Assembly: GCA_002633005.1 (NCBI GenBank)
Contig: NMRA01000410.1
Coordinates: forward strand, 300,351 to 364,350
Length of the DNA: 64,000 nt
Source: Phoronis australis
Taxonomy: Eukaryota > Phoronida > Phoronidae
Direction: 5' to 3'
Of the stretch, positions 24,492 through 35,938 are shown piece after piece (position 1 is the first letter of the stretch; every line of letters starts with the position of its first letter). The notes beneath the pieces were generated by a model, which saw only the letters and a program-made list of their open reading frames with translations, did not search any database and had not been told where the DNA came from. A program made the position numbers and the translations under genes.

Positions 24492-24556
24492 TCAGATTTT
24501 GAGAACCAGTTTGATGCCAATTATTCAGTGAAAGAAACTGGTTCTCAAAATGCAGG
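24492..24556. mobile_element. Foldback (MITE-like) element, copy C (short)
   Basis: Perfect 16-bp arms TTTTGAGAACCAGTTT (24,497-24,512) and its complement (24,535-24,550) with TTATTCAGTGA between. This matches the inner part of copies A and B in SZRD1 intron 1. It sits just upstream of the SLC33A1 coding start. Confidence 0.65.
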
Positions 24557-24793
24557 ACCCTGTTCATCGCAGAACCATGTCTCCACAGTAACATACCACA
24601 ACATAACAGCAATTTGACTTGGGGTTATAAAAATATTGCCATATGTCATTAGTCATGGATGCTGTGAGAAATTGGGACACTCATTTCGGATGTCCTATTC
24701 TTGAAATCCTGGATGAACACCTGGCAAGGGCTCCCAAGTATGCACGCAATATTTACGTGATATTAAAGCTACATGCATTCTGTCAAAACACCA

Positions 24794-24948
24794 GGGCCCA
24801 GTTGCATAAAAGTTATACGCCGTATAGCAACAATGACGTCACATTATCACGCGTCACGTTGTTATTGTTGAACAATGCACCTGACGTCATGCGACAATCA
24901 AACTTATCCAGCGGATAACTTTTGAAGCTTTATGCAACTCAGCCCAGG
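24794..24948. mobile_element. MITE with GGGCCCAGTTGCATAA ends, copy 1
   Basis: About 155 bp, starting GGGCCCAGTTGCATAAAAGT and ending in the near reverse complement (TTATGCAACTCAGCCC). The interior has TGACGTCA and CCTGACGTCATGCG in opposite arms. It is flanked by AGG on both sides. A second copy lies at 54,688-54,840. No coding capacity, so non-autonomous. Confidence 0.85.
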
Positions 24949-27900
24949 TTTTGATTTAGGCAAAGAGTCACATGATATAAAATTGATCTTTGCTATTCCT
25001 TAAAGGTTTTGACCTGGGCCCGAGGTCTAATCTTTATACTTGAAATTGAACTCTTAATTTCTTTTCACATTTTAAATTCTACTTTAAATGAGATAAATGC
25101 CCATAATTCAGTGTTTGGGAATGTTATACTATATGTGGATGACAGTCTACTAGTGACCTGTTCTGCACTAGACAGTACCACCATCTTGGCTGTCATATCC
25201 TCAGGCGCGAGCAGTGTAAAAATCTTTCAGTTACCAATTTGTCAACTGAATGAAAGACTGTTCGAAAAAGTTTGATTGCGGAAGTATTTGTCGCTGGGAG
25301 GATCGATTAAGTTAAAGACATCAACAGCCTCCAAAGCTATCCTACTATAAGCAAAGGCTACTGATAGCAACTCGACTTAGATGGTGTAAGGCATAATTAG
25401 ATGGTGTGAGGCACAATTCCCCAAAAAGCTTCTGGGGTATGGAGAGCCTATGAGATGATCACCATCTTTACTGGGGAGTTCAGTGGTACTGGGGAGTTCA
25501 GTGGAACTGTCTAAGTCTGCACTTGATTGTACCCCCATTAAAGCCATTAGTTCGAGTTCGAACTCAAATTTTCAGGTTTTTACCCAAATTCCTGAAGTTT
25601 TTACTATAAATTTGTAGTCAGTGTTCTAGTTTCAGACCCACAATCAAACCTACAGAGCTAAATGAGTGACTGCTACTACTCAAAACAAGTACAACTACAA
25701 AGTATACTATTCCGGTAAAAAATTCTTCTTTCTGACGATGTGCATATTTCATAAAATTAACGAAAATAGCTGATAATTTTTTTGGATTCACCTACGTCAG
25801 CTCCGGCTCATTGAATCTTTCTGAATTACACAAGAAAAAACAGCAGAGAAAGCTTGTATCAAGTTAAAATTTAACAAACATTTCAGCTCAATAAGCTCAT
25901 CAAACAACAGGCACCAATTTCAAACACATTTTGTCACTCTCATTATCGGATTTGGAGCAGTAAGAGTGCGGAAAAATAAAGTCCCACTCGTGGCTCACTA
26001 GCAATGACCTTGATAACATAAACTGCAGCAGGAGGTGTCAAGTTCCAATTTCAAGGTTTTGTGAATAATTAGTGTTCCCAGGTAGTTATTTAGGTAAGAG
26101 CGCCAGGCTGTTATGACACTACAATGTTTTTTCGTGAAATTTCTTATGCTTAAACATCTTGTGTTTACACACTAGTCAGTCATCCCCAACTAACACAAGT
26201 CATTAAAAATTTGTATGCATTTATCGTACATCAAAATTCTCAAGGTGTTCCTCTTAAATTGTTTTACAGTCAAAAATAGCATCCGAAATGCTTTCGACCA
26301 CTACTAAACTTACCACATGTTCTTGTGTTTATGAAAATTGTATTGATTTCTTAAATTTCACAGTTTATCAGATCACACAAATAGGCCAGAAAGAAATTCT
26401 ACCAACGTTCATTCAGCTATTCAGATATCAACTAGCTTCTTTATAACATTCAGAATAATACAAAGATATACTAAGAACGACACTATGATGACTGTGAGAT
26501 AAGCTTTAATTTTCCTCACTGTAAATCAAATCTTGGGGTCATCAACATCGAATCTTGATTTCAACTATAGGCCTATCTGCAACTAAACCAAAAAGGCATA
26601 ATATAGACCAAATGAAAAGTAGAATAAATTTATCTCGAGTTTTGTATTAGAGCAGAACAGAAACTGTGAACAATAACTATTTCAACACCCTGGAAAGTCA
26701 ACGACACCCTGGTCCAAAGAAAAAACAGGTGTCATGGAGCTAAAGATAATAATCAAACTGATGAAACTGAGTAATACTTATGTATAAATCTCATCACTTT
26801 CGGAAAAGAGTAACATTCAATATAGCCCTTTTGGTTCATAATTGTAACTGCCCACAAATTCCCCAAAACATCTTATGTATCACTGCATGAATTTCAACAT
26901 GACAAAGCATTAATTTTTCATGGCAATTTTTTATTGGAAAATCAGGGAGTGAAATGTGGCCATATTGTGTCATAATTTGCCCGATTTTACCATACACACT
27001 GGTATAAGACCAGTTTTATAAAGGTAAACAGCTTAAATCAAGCTTGGTTTTGACAGAAAGAACAGACAGTGTTAAATTTTACCTAGGCCTACAGTTAAAA
27101 CGTGCCGCTTTAACCTCTTACGGTTGTCAATGAGGCCGGTTGATAGGCAAGACATCGCCACGAGCTCCATGCCATGGGAGGGCCAACAAGCTGGCTGGTT
27201 CTTACAAGTTACTGCTTTGCAGAACCGGTAAGCCAATACTTTTCGACAACGGCGTTAGCATTGCGCTATTGCCAGAATGGTCACTAGTGAGTAGGCCTAG
27301 CGTCAGACTGATTCAGCCTACCGCTGCCTACCGACAGATGTGCCAACTTGATTCACTGAAACTTGAAAAGGACCTCTATCATGTCTAAAACCAATAGATC
27401 AGTTAGTCAGTTTTCAACTGTTGTTCCCCTCATACCAGCTATTCTGTTTACTCACCTATGGTTTACCAGAGGTCACTAATTTAGTCTGAAGTCTGTACAA
27501 GCATAGACTATAGTTGTCTATAATCTATGGTACAAGTAAGCTACCCTATAAAATCAACGTGGCGATTAGGTACACACTCGAAATGATAAAAGGTGGCGTT
27601 GCTGTGTTTGAATTTGAATCCTTCGTATGTGCGAGCTTGGAATCATACTCATTTGGGCAATCATGTGAAATTTTTTGTTTAGTGTAAAGAATTTTTATTT
27701 ATTACCCTTATGATCACCCATTTCCTCCTTTACCGTAATTTGTGTCAATGAATCGGAGGAGTATGTGAATGGTTAAATCAATTATTGCTTGGTGCGGAAT
27801 AAGATCGCCCGGATCAGAAAAAAATTTCTACGTTACATGTACACCTAATTTGATTTAGTGCAATGCAAATTTTTATCAACGTGAACGTAATTATTTCAGT

Positions 27901-28040
27901 TAATTTGTCAAGTTTCCTTGGGTATTCCAAGTTCACGCACTACACCGGAGCAGCGCGGAGCGCAAATGCAGATGCCGGACTCCCGAACACTACACGAGCA
28001 GACTAGAAATCCCGGGTTGGCCTACCGACATAACGCTAAA
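24949..28040. other. Intergenic region between SLC33A1 and duplicated unit
   Basis: No exon was recognised. The region is AT-rich with a short GC/CpG-richer patch at about 27,900-28,030 that could hold the SLC33A1 promoter, since that gene's 5' UTR exon should lie here. A small duplication GGGGAGTTCAGTGG occurs twice near 25,470-25,505. Confidence 0.45.
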
Positions 28041-28050
28041 TCGTCGTGAG

Positions 28051-28092
28051 AGACCGTCCGGAGTTGGTATATGGTGCAACTCCGGACGGTCT
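28051..28092. repeat. Perfect 16-bp inverted repeat at unit edge
   Basis: Arms AGACCGTCCGGAGTTG and CAACTCCGGACGGTCT around a 10-nt loop, 10 bp inside the left border of duplicated unit 1. The identical structure is at 33,928-33,969 at the border of unit 2. It could be a terminal structure of an insertion or a recombination point. Confidence 0.85.
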
Positions 28093-29089
28093 GGGGTCAA
28101 CAGAAACCACGGTTCAACTGTGAGTCTACACCAATGTGCTCCTGCAGGTATGCTTAGGCCCTTTTATGACACACAATGTGTCATGACTGGGCAACTTGAA
28201 AGCGGCGTTTTCAAAATAATGTGGATATGGAGTGTGAGACCCCTGAGGTCCCTGTCAAGTCCTCACGACAATTCTACCATATGGAGATGTCACAGACCTT
28301 TGGGGATGTGGTCACCCCTTTTTTTTCGAAAATATTTTATGTTAAATTGCGACCGACCAAAGCAACGGCTTATGGATATTAGAAATAAAAGTAGGCCTAG
28401 CTAGTAGTGAGTGTGGATAGCTCAGTCGAGGTCTTCAGTCTGGTTTAATTACTGCCAGTAAAGTCTCAGGTGCTCAAAGAAATGAAATATGTTCCGCCGC
28501 CTCCGAGTACCCCGGCTCCAGACGAAAGTGGTTTCAACTGAGCGTGAAAATGTGTCATTAAGAGGTTTCGCCACTGAAGTGATGTGAAACGGCGTAGTGC
28601 CGGAATTGCGCGCCGTGCCGATTCACGGGCGCCGTTAAGAAAATGGGCTTCGCAACTGACTGCTAAATTTTTACGTGAACGTGAAAGTAAACATGAACCG
28701 AATAACTGAACTTAGGATGTCCAGTCATCGTAGTACACGTCTGCTGGATTACAAACTACTCAGTGACAAATCACTCTGAAATGCTGCGGGCTACTAGCCT
28801 ATTTAGATTCTCACTAACTCAGTGATATCTAACTTAAATTAGTCAATTCTGAATTTAATCAATTAATTTTGCGATGAGACTTTATAGTTAACAGGTTGAG
28901 TTCTACAGCGTGCCAGTCGGCAACTCAGGTGGCATCTAACGAGTTACTCCGGAAATCCCGGCGTTTGGGCGTCTGCCTTGCACATGAGGTTTCTGGAATT
29001 TATTGTGCAGGCTAATTCTTTATCTCTGTACTGACACAAATGCTTAGATTTTTTTCTGACAGTCTCACCAAAACCCCTCATATCATGTT

Positions 29090-29560
29090 TGGACGGTCAC
29101 CGACGTGCATCTCGACCAGTAGCCGGCGGCAGCGAGTACGACGTCGTCGGCCCGGGGGCAGAGCCTAGCTGCCGTTGGGCCAACGAGGCGGCCAGCAATA
29201 AGCGCGGGCCCGTAAGGTCATCTATGTGGTCGAGTGAGTACGGTTTTTCGGGAAGGAGGATTGAGTTCACGGCAAAGACCAAAAGAAACCTATAATAAAC
29301 GTTCACGAAAATGAATTTTCGAATAGTAGGCCTATTACGCTGTTTAACAAATAGAGTACGTGACGTACCGGTAAGCCGCTATCTCGGCTCACGCTGGCAT
29401 GCGTACGTACTCCGTTGACTAGGACCTACGCCAGCCAAGCGCGCTGGTTCCCTGCGTGCCGCTAGGTGGTAGCCCGGCAGCCCAGTGCTGTCTAGGCACG
29501 TAGGGAACCAACGGTCGAGCTACGCTAGGACCCAGTGGCGGATAAGGGGGGCCGGGGAGG
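29090..29560 (+). promoter_or_regulatory. CpG-rich putative promoter region, unit 1
   Basis: A GC- and CpG-rich block (for example CAGCGAGTACGACGTCGTCG) 0.4-0.9 kb before the Asteroid-type ATG contrasts with AT-rich surroundings. It includes imperfect inverted arms TGGTTCCCTGCGTGCC (29,445-29,460) and its near complement (29,495-29,510). The counterpart in unit 2 is 34,970-35,380. Promoter activity is inferred from position and composition only. Confidence 0.4.
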
Positions 29561-29812
29561 CTTACGAAAATGAACTTAAGTTTTTCGCTGAAAACGTAAG
29601 TTTTTGGAAAATAACTTAAGTTTTAGAGGAAAAACTTAACTTCTTCCAAAAAACTTCAGTTTTTAAAAGTAACTTAAGTTTTTAAAACTTAATTTTTCGC
29701 CAAAAACTTAAGTTTTTCAGCACAATGTTAAATTTTTTAGAAAACTTAAGTTTTTTCAGGTGTAAAACTTAAGTTTTCACTAATAAACTTAAGTTTCAAG
29801 TAATAACTTTCG
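29560..29812. repeat. AACTTAAGTT palindrome array, unit 1
   Basis: About a dozen copies of a CTTAAG-centred palindrome (AACTTAAGTTTTT and close variants) at roughly 18-24 bp spacing, ending about 170 bp before the first-exon ATG. The unit 2 counterpart has more and better-preserved copies. It may be a minisatellite or a cluster of binding sites. Confidence 0.8.
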
Positions 29813-29978
29813 TGCAGTATAGGTGGCGCTGTGTCAGAGGTTTAGGCCTGAAATTACGTCACTTCCTTCTCATGCTCTCCGTGGTTGAAGGTGTAAAAGT
29901 GTGTATTGTTTTGTGTTCTACCAGGGGTTGCATGTTAAATTTTAACGCAAAAACTTTTATTTCTAATGAGGAAGAATC

Positions 29979-30722
29979 ATGGGCGTTTTTGGTTTGCAAA
30001 CATATTGCTTACAACATAAAGACAGTTGCGTCACTAACACAGACTTAATAGAGGTTTCAAGGCAACGTGATGGTATAGAAATTCTAGTAGACTTTTATTC
30101 TTTCTTCCAGTTTTTGCGTGACAAATTTTGGAGAAGTGTGTGCATGATTTACAGTAACGAGTTCATCAAAATCACTGGAGGCGAGTATGCATATGTTGAT
30201 GCATATGTTACAAAAATCATTTCGGATCTGTCTAGCTCTGGAATCAAGCTTATTTTCTATGTGGATGGTGCCAAAGGAAGCAGTGTGACCACAACTAGAA
30301 ATAAATTTGAAACCTGGGTGAACAGACATAACCGAGATCTCGGCAATGTGGCAGGAATTATTGACGTTTGTTCTGGCACGAAAGATCCCCATTCACTTTC
30401 AGAGTCCTCGTTCATTCGACCAGTATTGTTTGAAGTTCAGATTCTGGACACACTAAGCAAGTGCAAATGCGACGTGATCCAAGTTTGTGCTGGTGAGGCA
30501 GATCCAGCTCTTGCCAAAGAACTGTGTGAGCGACCCAAAGCGTACTGCATATTAAGCAATGACACAGATTTCTGTGTTGTTAGGAACTGTAAAGTAATAC
30601 CAAATGAATTATTTGACCTGGAGAACGATCTACGCCTTGGGGAGGCTTTGCTCATTCCTGAGAAGCCATCGAAGTTGATTTGTGGTGTCATCTCGTCGTC
30701 TGACGTTGCACATTCACTAGGA
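29979..30722 (+). pseudogene. Isolated first exon of Asteroid/XPG-like gene (copy 1)
   Basis: Same 248-codon first exon as the full gene at 35,939, with only a few amino-acid differences (e.g. ALAKELC versus ALAKGLC, MIYSNE versus MIYNNE) and the same GTATGT donor. The XPG-like motifs GEADPAL and SNDTDFC are intact. The following exon (LALVCGND) does not occur before the N at 32,540, so this copy cannot make a complete protein alone. It could be an alternative first exon spliced to the downstream exons, a truncated duplicate, or an unmerged haplotype. It is called a pseudogene or partial copy because no own 3' exons exist. Confidence 0.7.
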
Positions 30723-32148
30723 GTATGTGGTTTACTTCAGTCTTTTGTTGTTAGACTAAAAAACATAATTGGTTCAAACCTTGCTTATACCCTTGCTTAG
30801 GTGCCTTTGTACAACGATTAAAAAAACAGGAGACCCCTTGGCTGATATTGATTCAGGCACAGGCATATTTTTAGACATTGAGGTCAGTCATAGGTCTCAA
30901 AATCAGTCCACGTGAATGACCAGAACTGTTTATGATTTTTTGGCCTTACAGCAAAACTCGTGTGAGTTGAAAGTATGTCGAACTTTTTCATGAAACGGCA
31001 ATAAGAGCTTGCCTTCCAACCCACAAAACAACTTTAGATTTAGACCACGTACCATTATGAAACTGGTCTCATCAACTTGTTCCTAAGTCAAACTGAATGT
31101 GTTACCAGGGAAGCTTTAATTCAGAAGAACTGACTGGTCATGATGGCTTGAGATCAAGTGTTACAAGCTGACTTGTCATGGCATGTCATTTAGTGTGCTA
31201 AGCATGCTTTTGAGGAATGCAGGTGATAACAGGTCACTGTAACCTGCAGAAACATAAAAAAACAACAGGTTGAGCAACACAATCCTGCTGCCCAATTTGC
31301 TGAATGGAAGATGGAACTCGAAACCTCCATGTCGGTCGGTGTTTCAGTTACCATTTAAGCATCAGCACAGAATTGTTTGGCTATAGTACAAATAGAAAAT
31401 GGACAATCGCCGCACAAATACTTTCCCTGTATCTCTCACTCTCATTTCACCCCATGGATGTGACTTGAATGGTAATCGACACTTGTCCTACTGTACATAT
31501 CCTGATGATGTCGTATGAATAGACGAAATGTTGAGTTAACATGAACTTTTTTATTTGTGCGTCGATTGTCCATTTTCTAAATGCACCCTAGTGCTTTGCA
31601 AGTAAATGCAATTTCAGTGAAAACTGTTATAGCTAACAAAAACATTAAAAAAACTTGGAAAATTGCTCAAGTAGACTGGTAGCCTTGCTCAGTACGAGCA
31701 GTGGAATTAAAGTATTGAGTGTCTGTTGCAGTGGGCTTGTAGAAGTCTTAATTAACGTGTTGGCCTTTTTGTTTTGCATACTTTATTTCACAAAATTCCG
31801 ACCACTGTCCCACTCCCATTATTATTTCTACTACTATGGTTTAGAGGAATAAAAAAAGTTCTGTCAATTCTTTTCAAACCCAAAAATCCATTGTCATCTG
31901 AGTAAGGAACAAGTTGAGACAAAATTTTTAATAAAGTTTGCTTTTTGGCTTTTCCATCTTCTTTATAAACGTTTAAACTTTACAAAGTGTTCGGAATTCC
32001 ATAGAAGGGTTCTTGTTGATGCTTGGACTTTATGTAATTCCGAATTCACTTTGCTTCTAGGATAAATCTCTTGGTCTATCTTGATTCAACTTAACTGAGC
32101 TTCACTGTATCTTGAAAAACAGTCAAAGGGTAAGGAGGAGCTCAAATG

Positions 32149-32288
32149 GTGTAATGTTATTCGTAAAACATGATGAGTGTAATGTTATTTATAAAACATG
32201 ATGAGTGTAATGTTATTTATAAAACATGATGAGTGTAATGTTATTTATAAAACATGATGAGTGTAATGTTATTCATAAAACATGATGA
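32149..32288 (+). repeat. 28-bp minisatellite, five copies (unit 1)
   Basis: Five uninterrupted copies of a 28-bp unit with core GTAATGTTAT and AAAACATGATGA. The matching five copies in unit 2 are at 38,107-38,246. There is no spacer between copies, so it is not a CRISPR. Confidence 0.95.
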
Positions 32289-32539
32289 GTGTAATGTTGA
32301 AGTAAGTCATGTTTACATTTTCATCCTTTCACGATTTTGGATGCGAGTTTTGATTGTGTTTCATGGCAATAGCATTTTGCCCTGTGCATGGTCACTTGTA
32401 AACTTAAAGACTCATCTGTATTTTCGAAACTTGAAAGAAGTGATGTCCGTCCATATCTTTAATCATTTGTCACCCCGCAACCTCATATAAAATGTCAAAA
32501 ACATCATGAAATAACTTTGTGCGCCTTCTCTAGCTTCAC

Positions 32540-32540
32540 N
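32540..32540. other. Single N at assembly junction
   Basis: One ambiguous base exactly where unit 1 stops matching unit 2. To its right the sequence (32,541-33,917) is unrelated to anything flanking unit 1. This suggests a joined contig end. Confidence 0.9.
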
Positions 32541-32544
32541 GACG

Positions 32545-32946
32545 AATGGCTTAGAAGAGAAAGTGAACGAGTTACGGGTATTTTGTACCAGTGTCAGAAC
32601 TGACAGAAATACAAAAAGTCGGAAGACAAGAAACCAACAGAGTGTTAGCTGAGACCAAAGAAGTCAATAAATAAGTGAAGCAAGGCAATTTTGTTTGTAA
32701 ATATGAAGGTCGCCGATATCTCTAACAAGTCGTGGACACAAATGATGTCGACTTGCCTGTGGAGGTCAACTTCTTGCAGCCGTCCAGTAAAATGAGTGGA
32801 TTGTTTATGTGGCCGGCCGAAGGAAACAAGATTTGGCTACGGAAAGATGACATCCTGAATCTCGTCCTGGACCTCGTACCTACTGGGAAAGCTGCAGGGC
32901 ATTCAAGGCGTCAGATGAATTGCTGGACTATCTTGATTTTTCCTAA
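32545..32946 (+). pseudogene. Degenerate 3' end of a transposon-like or orphan ORF
   Basis: Coding-like fragments in shifting frames: GLEEKVNELRVFCTSVRTD, then KQGNFVCKYEGRRYL, a stop, VDTNDVDLPVEVNFLQPSS, FMWPAEGNKIWLRKDDILNL, and after another frameshift FKASDELLDYLDFS and stop. The W-P...I-W...DIL pattern is reminiscent of a small C-terminal module in repeated invertebrate ORFs, but I cannot name the family. At least two in-frame stops and two frameshifts make it a relic. Confidence 0.45.
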
Positions 32947-33917
32947 TGACGTTTAAAGCCCAGCTAAAATTGCCGTTTGGCCCAATTGTCAACACTTAGT
33001 TGTCATTTACGGGACGTGACATGTGACGTGTTAGATGTCAGGCACAATTGTATATAGCAAATGTTGTAAAAATGTTGAATGCAAACTTTTGGATTTACCT
33101 GTATATGTACATGTGAGGTGTGTTACAAATGTCTCCACGTGCCTTCTTGCATCACAGACAGTTGAATTGTAATCTGTTGTCATTTTTATTACGTAATCAG
33201 TTACATCAACTCATACAAGTGACAACAAATAGCCTTCAATACGTATACTATCCGTCATTATTTCATACCAGTTTTTCCTGAAGTGTAGGTGGTCAGAAAT
33301 TATTTCCACCAACACAATATCACTTGCCCCTCACTTACGGGACTTGTTGTGTCATTTACGAGACGTCTTTAAATTCACTTAAGGATTTTTTAGTCATCAC
33401 ATTACCGGATATTGGATACCAGTTTTTGAATGATCGATAGTCGCTAATGAAAATTAAGACAAGTGCAAACACCACGGCACCTGTTTTGATAAAACACAGT
33501 TATAATCAAACGACGTGTTTTAAAAAAGTAAAAATTTAGTTCAAAAGTTAAATTTTTATATGTCCACGAAAAATATACAAGAAAGTAGAAAATACTAAGA
33601 GCTAATTTTCTCGATTTTATCAAGCATGCTGATTAATAAAATTGCACACTGAGATTGTTCGTTGTCAATGATAACAAACTAGACCGAAAATTAACCCAAC
33701 GAACGCGTTTTTATGTTTTCAAATAAATTATCCAGTTGCTCTAATAAAAGAACAAAATAACTCTATAACTGCACTTGCTGAGCTGAGGAAATTGTTCAAA
33801 ACTTATCATTCATACGTTAAACTAAGAAAAAATAATACATTAGCTCCAGATGAAGATACTTGAAAATCGAGTGTCTCAGGTGTCGAATTGTCGCGATTCA
33901 TTGAGAATGGCTCTATA
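32947..33917. other. Unique spacer between the duplicated units
   Basis: AT-rich, no exon or repeat recognised. It differs from the sequence left of unit 1 (before 28,041), which argues against a simple allelic alignment extending leftwards. Confidence 0.5.
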
Positions 33918-33927
33918 TCGTCGTGAG

Positions 33928-33969
33928 AGACCGTCCGGAGTTGGTATATGGTGCAACTCCGGACGGTCT
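33928..33969. repeat. Perfect 16-bp inverted repeat, unit 2
   Basis: Identical to the 28,051-28,092 hairpin: AGACCGTCCGGAGTTG, a 10-nt loop, then the exact complement, 10 bp inside the unit's left border. Confidence 0.85.
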
Positions 33970-34969
33970 GGGGTCAACAGAAAACCACAGTTCAACTGTG
34001 AGTCTACACCAGTGCGCCTGTGCAGGTATGCTTAGGCCCTGTAATGACACACAATGTGTGACTGGGCAACTTGAAAGCCTTTGTTTTCAAAATAATGTGG
34101 ATATGGAGTGTGAGACCCCTGAGGTCCCTGTCAAGTCCTCACGACAATTCTACCATATGGAGATGTCACAGACCTTTGGGGATGTGGTCACCACTTTTTT
34201 GTTCGAAAATATTTTATGTTAAATTGCGACCGACCAAAGCAACGGCTTATGGATATTAGAAAAAAGTAGCTAGTAGTGAGTGTAGTGGATAGCTCAGTCG
34301 AGGTCTCTGGTTACTGCCAGTAAAGCCCTCAGGTGCTCAAAGAAATGAAATATGTTCCGCCGCCTCCGAGTACCCCGGCTCCAGACGAAAGTGGTTTCAA
34401 CAGCGTGAAAATGTGATAATCGAGGTTTCGCCAAGTGATGTGAAACGGCGGAGTGAATTGCGCGTGCCGAGTCACCGGCGCCCTTAAGACTGGGCTTCGC
34501 AACTGCTAAATTTTTACGTGAACGTGAAAGTAAACATGAACCGGAATAACTGAACTTAGGATGTCCAGTCATCGTAGTACACGTCTGCTGGATTACAAAC
34601 TACTCAGTGACAAATCACTCTGAATGCTGCGGGCTATGTAAGTTATATTTAGGCCTCACTAACTCAATGACATCTAACTTAAATTAGTCAATTCTGAATT
34701 TAGTCAATTAATTTTGCGATGAGACTTTGTAGTTAACATGTTGAGTTCTACAGCGTGCCAGTCGGCAACTCAGTGGCATCTAACGAGTTACTCCGGAATT
34801 CCCGGCGTTTTGGCGTCTGCCTTGCACATGAGGTTTCTGGAATTTATTGTGCAGGCTAATTCTTTATCTCTCACGGTAATTGTAAACACAAAAATGCTTA
34901 GCCAAATGGATTTTTTCTGACAGTCTCACCAAAACCCCTCATATCATGTTTGGTGTCACCGACGTGCAT

Positions 34970-35380
34970 CTCGACCAGTAGCCGGCGGCAGTACGAAAGT
35001 CGTCGGCCCGGGCCGGGGGCAGACTGCGCCTAGCTGCCGCTGGGCCAACGAGGCGGCCAGCAATAGGCGCGGGTAAGGTCATCCGTCGAGTGAGTACATT
35101 TTTCGGGAAGAGTAGGATTGAGTTCACGGCAAAGACCAAAGAAACCTAAAATATGTACGTTCACGAAAATGAATTTTCGAATATTACGCTGTTTAACAAA
35201 TAGAGTACGTGACGTACCGGTAAGCTATCTCGGCTCACGCTGGCATGCGTACGTACTCCGTTGACTAGGACCTACGCCAGCGCGCTGGTTACCTGCGTGC
35301 CGCTAGGTGGTCAGTAGCCCGGCAGCCCAGTGCCGGGCTAGGCACGTAGGGAACCAACGGTCGAGCTACGCTAACAAGTG
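34970..35380 (+). promoter_or_regulatory. CpG-rich putative promoter region, unit 2
   Basis: GC-rich block 0.5-1 kb before the ATG of the complete Asteroid-type gene, homologous to 29,090-29,560 but with several indels. Inference from composition and position only. Confidence 0.4.
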
Positions 35381-35409
35381 GCGGATAAGGGGGGGGGGGG
35401 AGGCTTACA

Positions 35410-35702
35410 AAAATGTACTTAACTTTTTCGCTGAAAACTTAAGTTTTTGGCGAAAAAACTTAAGTTTTTGGAAAATAACTTAAGTTTTAGAGGAAAAACT
35501 TAAGTTCTTCCGAAAAACTTCAGTTTTTAAAAGTAACTTAAGTTTTTAAAACTTAATTTTTCGCCAAAAACTTAAGTTTTTCAGCACAATGTTAAGTTTT
35601 TCAGAGAACTTATTTTTTTTTAGAAAACTTAAGTTTTTTCAGGTGTAAAACTTAAATTTTCACTAATAAACTTAAGTTTCAAGTAATAACTTAAGTTTTC
35701 GT
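35410..35702. repeat. AACTTAAGTT palindrome array, unit 2
   Basis: Around 15 CTTAAG-centred repeats (AACTTAAGTTTTT, some decayed to AACTTAATTTTT), spaced about 18-24 bp. The array ends with GTGCAGTATAGGTGGCGCTG, as in unit 1. It lies 240-530 bp before the ATG of the complete gene. Confidence 0.85.
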
Positions 35703-35938
35703 GCAGTATAGGTGGCGCTGTGTCAGAGGGGTTTAGGCAATGAGATAAATATAACTATGTATATAGCTCATTCGGCACGCAGGGAACCAGCGAGATTGGG
35801 TTTAGGCCTGAAATTACGTCACTTCCTTCTCATGCTCTCCGTGGTTGAAGGTGTAAAAGTGTGTATTGTTTTGTGTTCTACCAGGGGTTGCATGTTAAAT
35901 TTTAACGCAAAAACTTTTATTTCTAATGAGGAAGAATC

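Larger units (their letters stand above)
28041..32539 (+). repeat. Segmental duplication, unit 1 (ends at single N)
   Basis: This unit matches 33,918-38,497 nearly base for base, with scattered substitutions and small indels. Shared parts in order: the 42-bp hairpin, a GC-rich block, the AACTTAAGTT array, the Asteroid-type first exon, a long 3' flank and a five-copy 28-bp minisatellite. The left edge is abrupt (upstream sequences differ). The right edge is a single N at 32,540. Confidence 0.95.
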
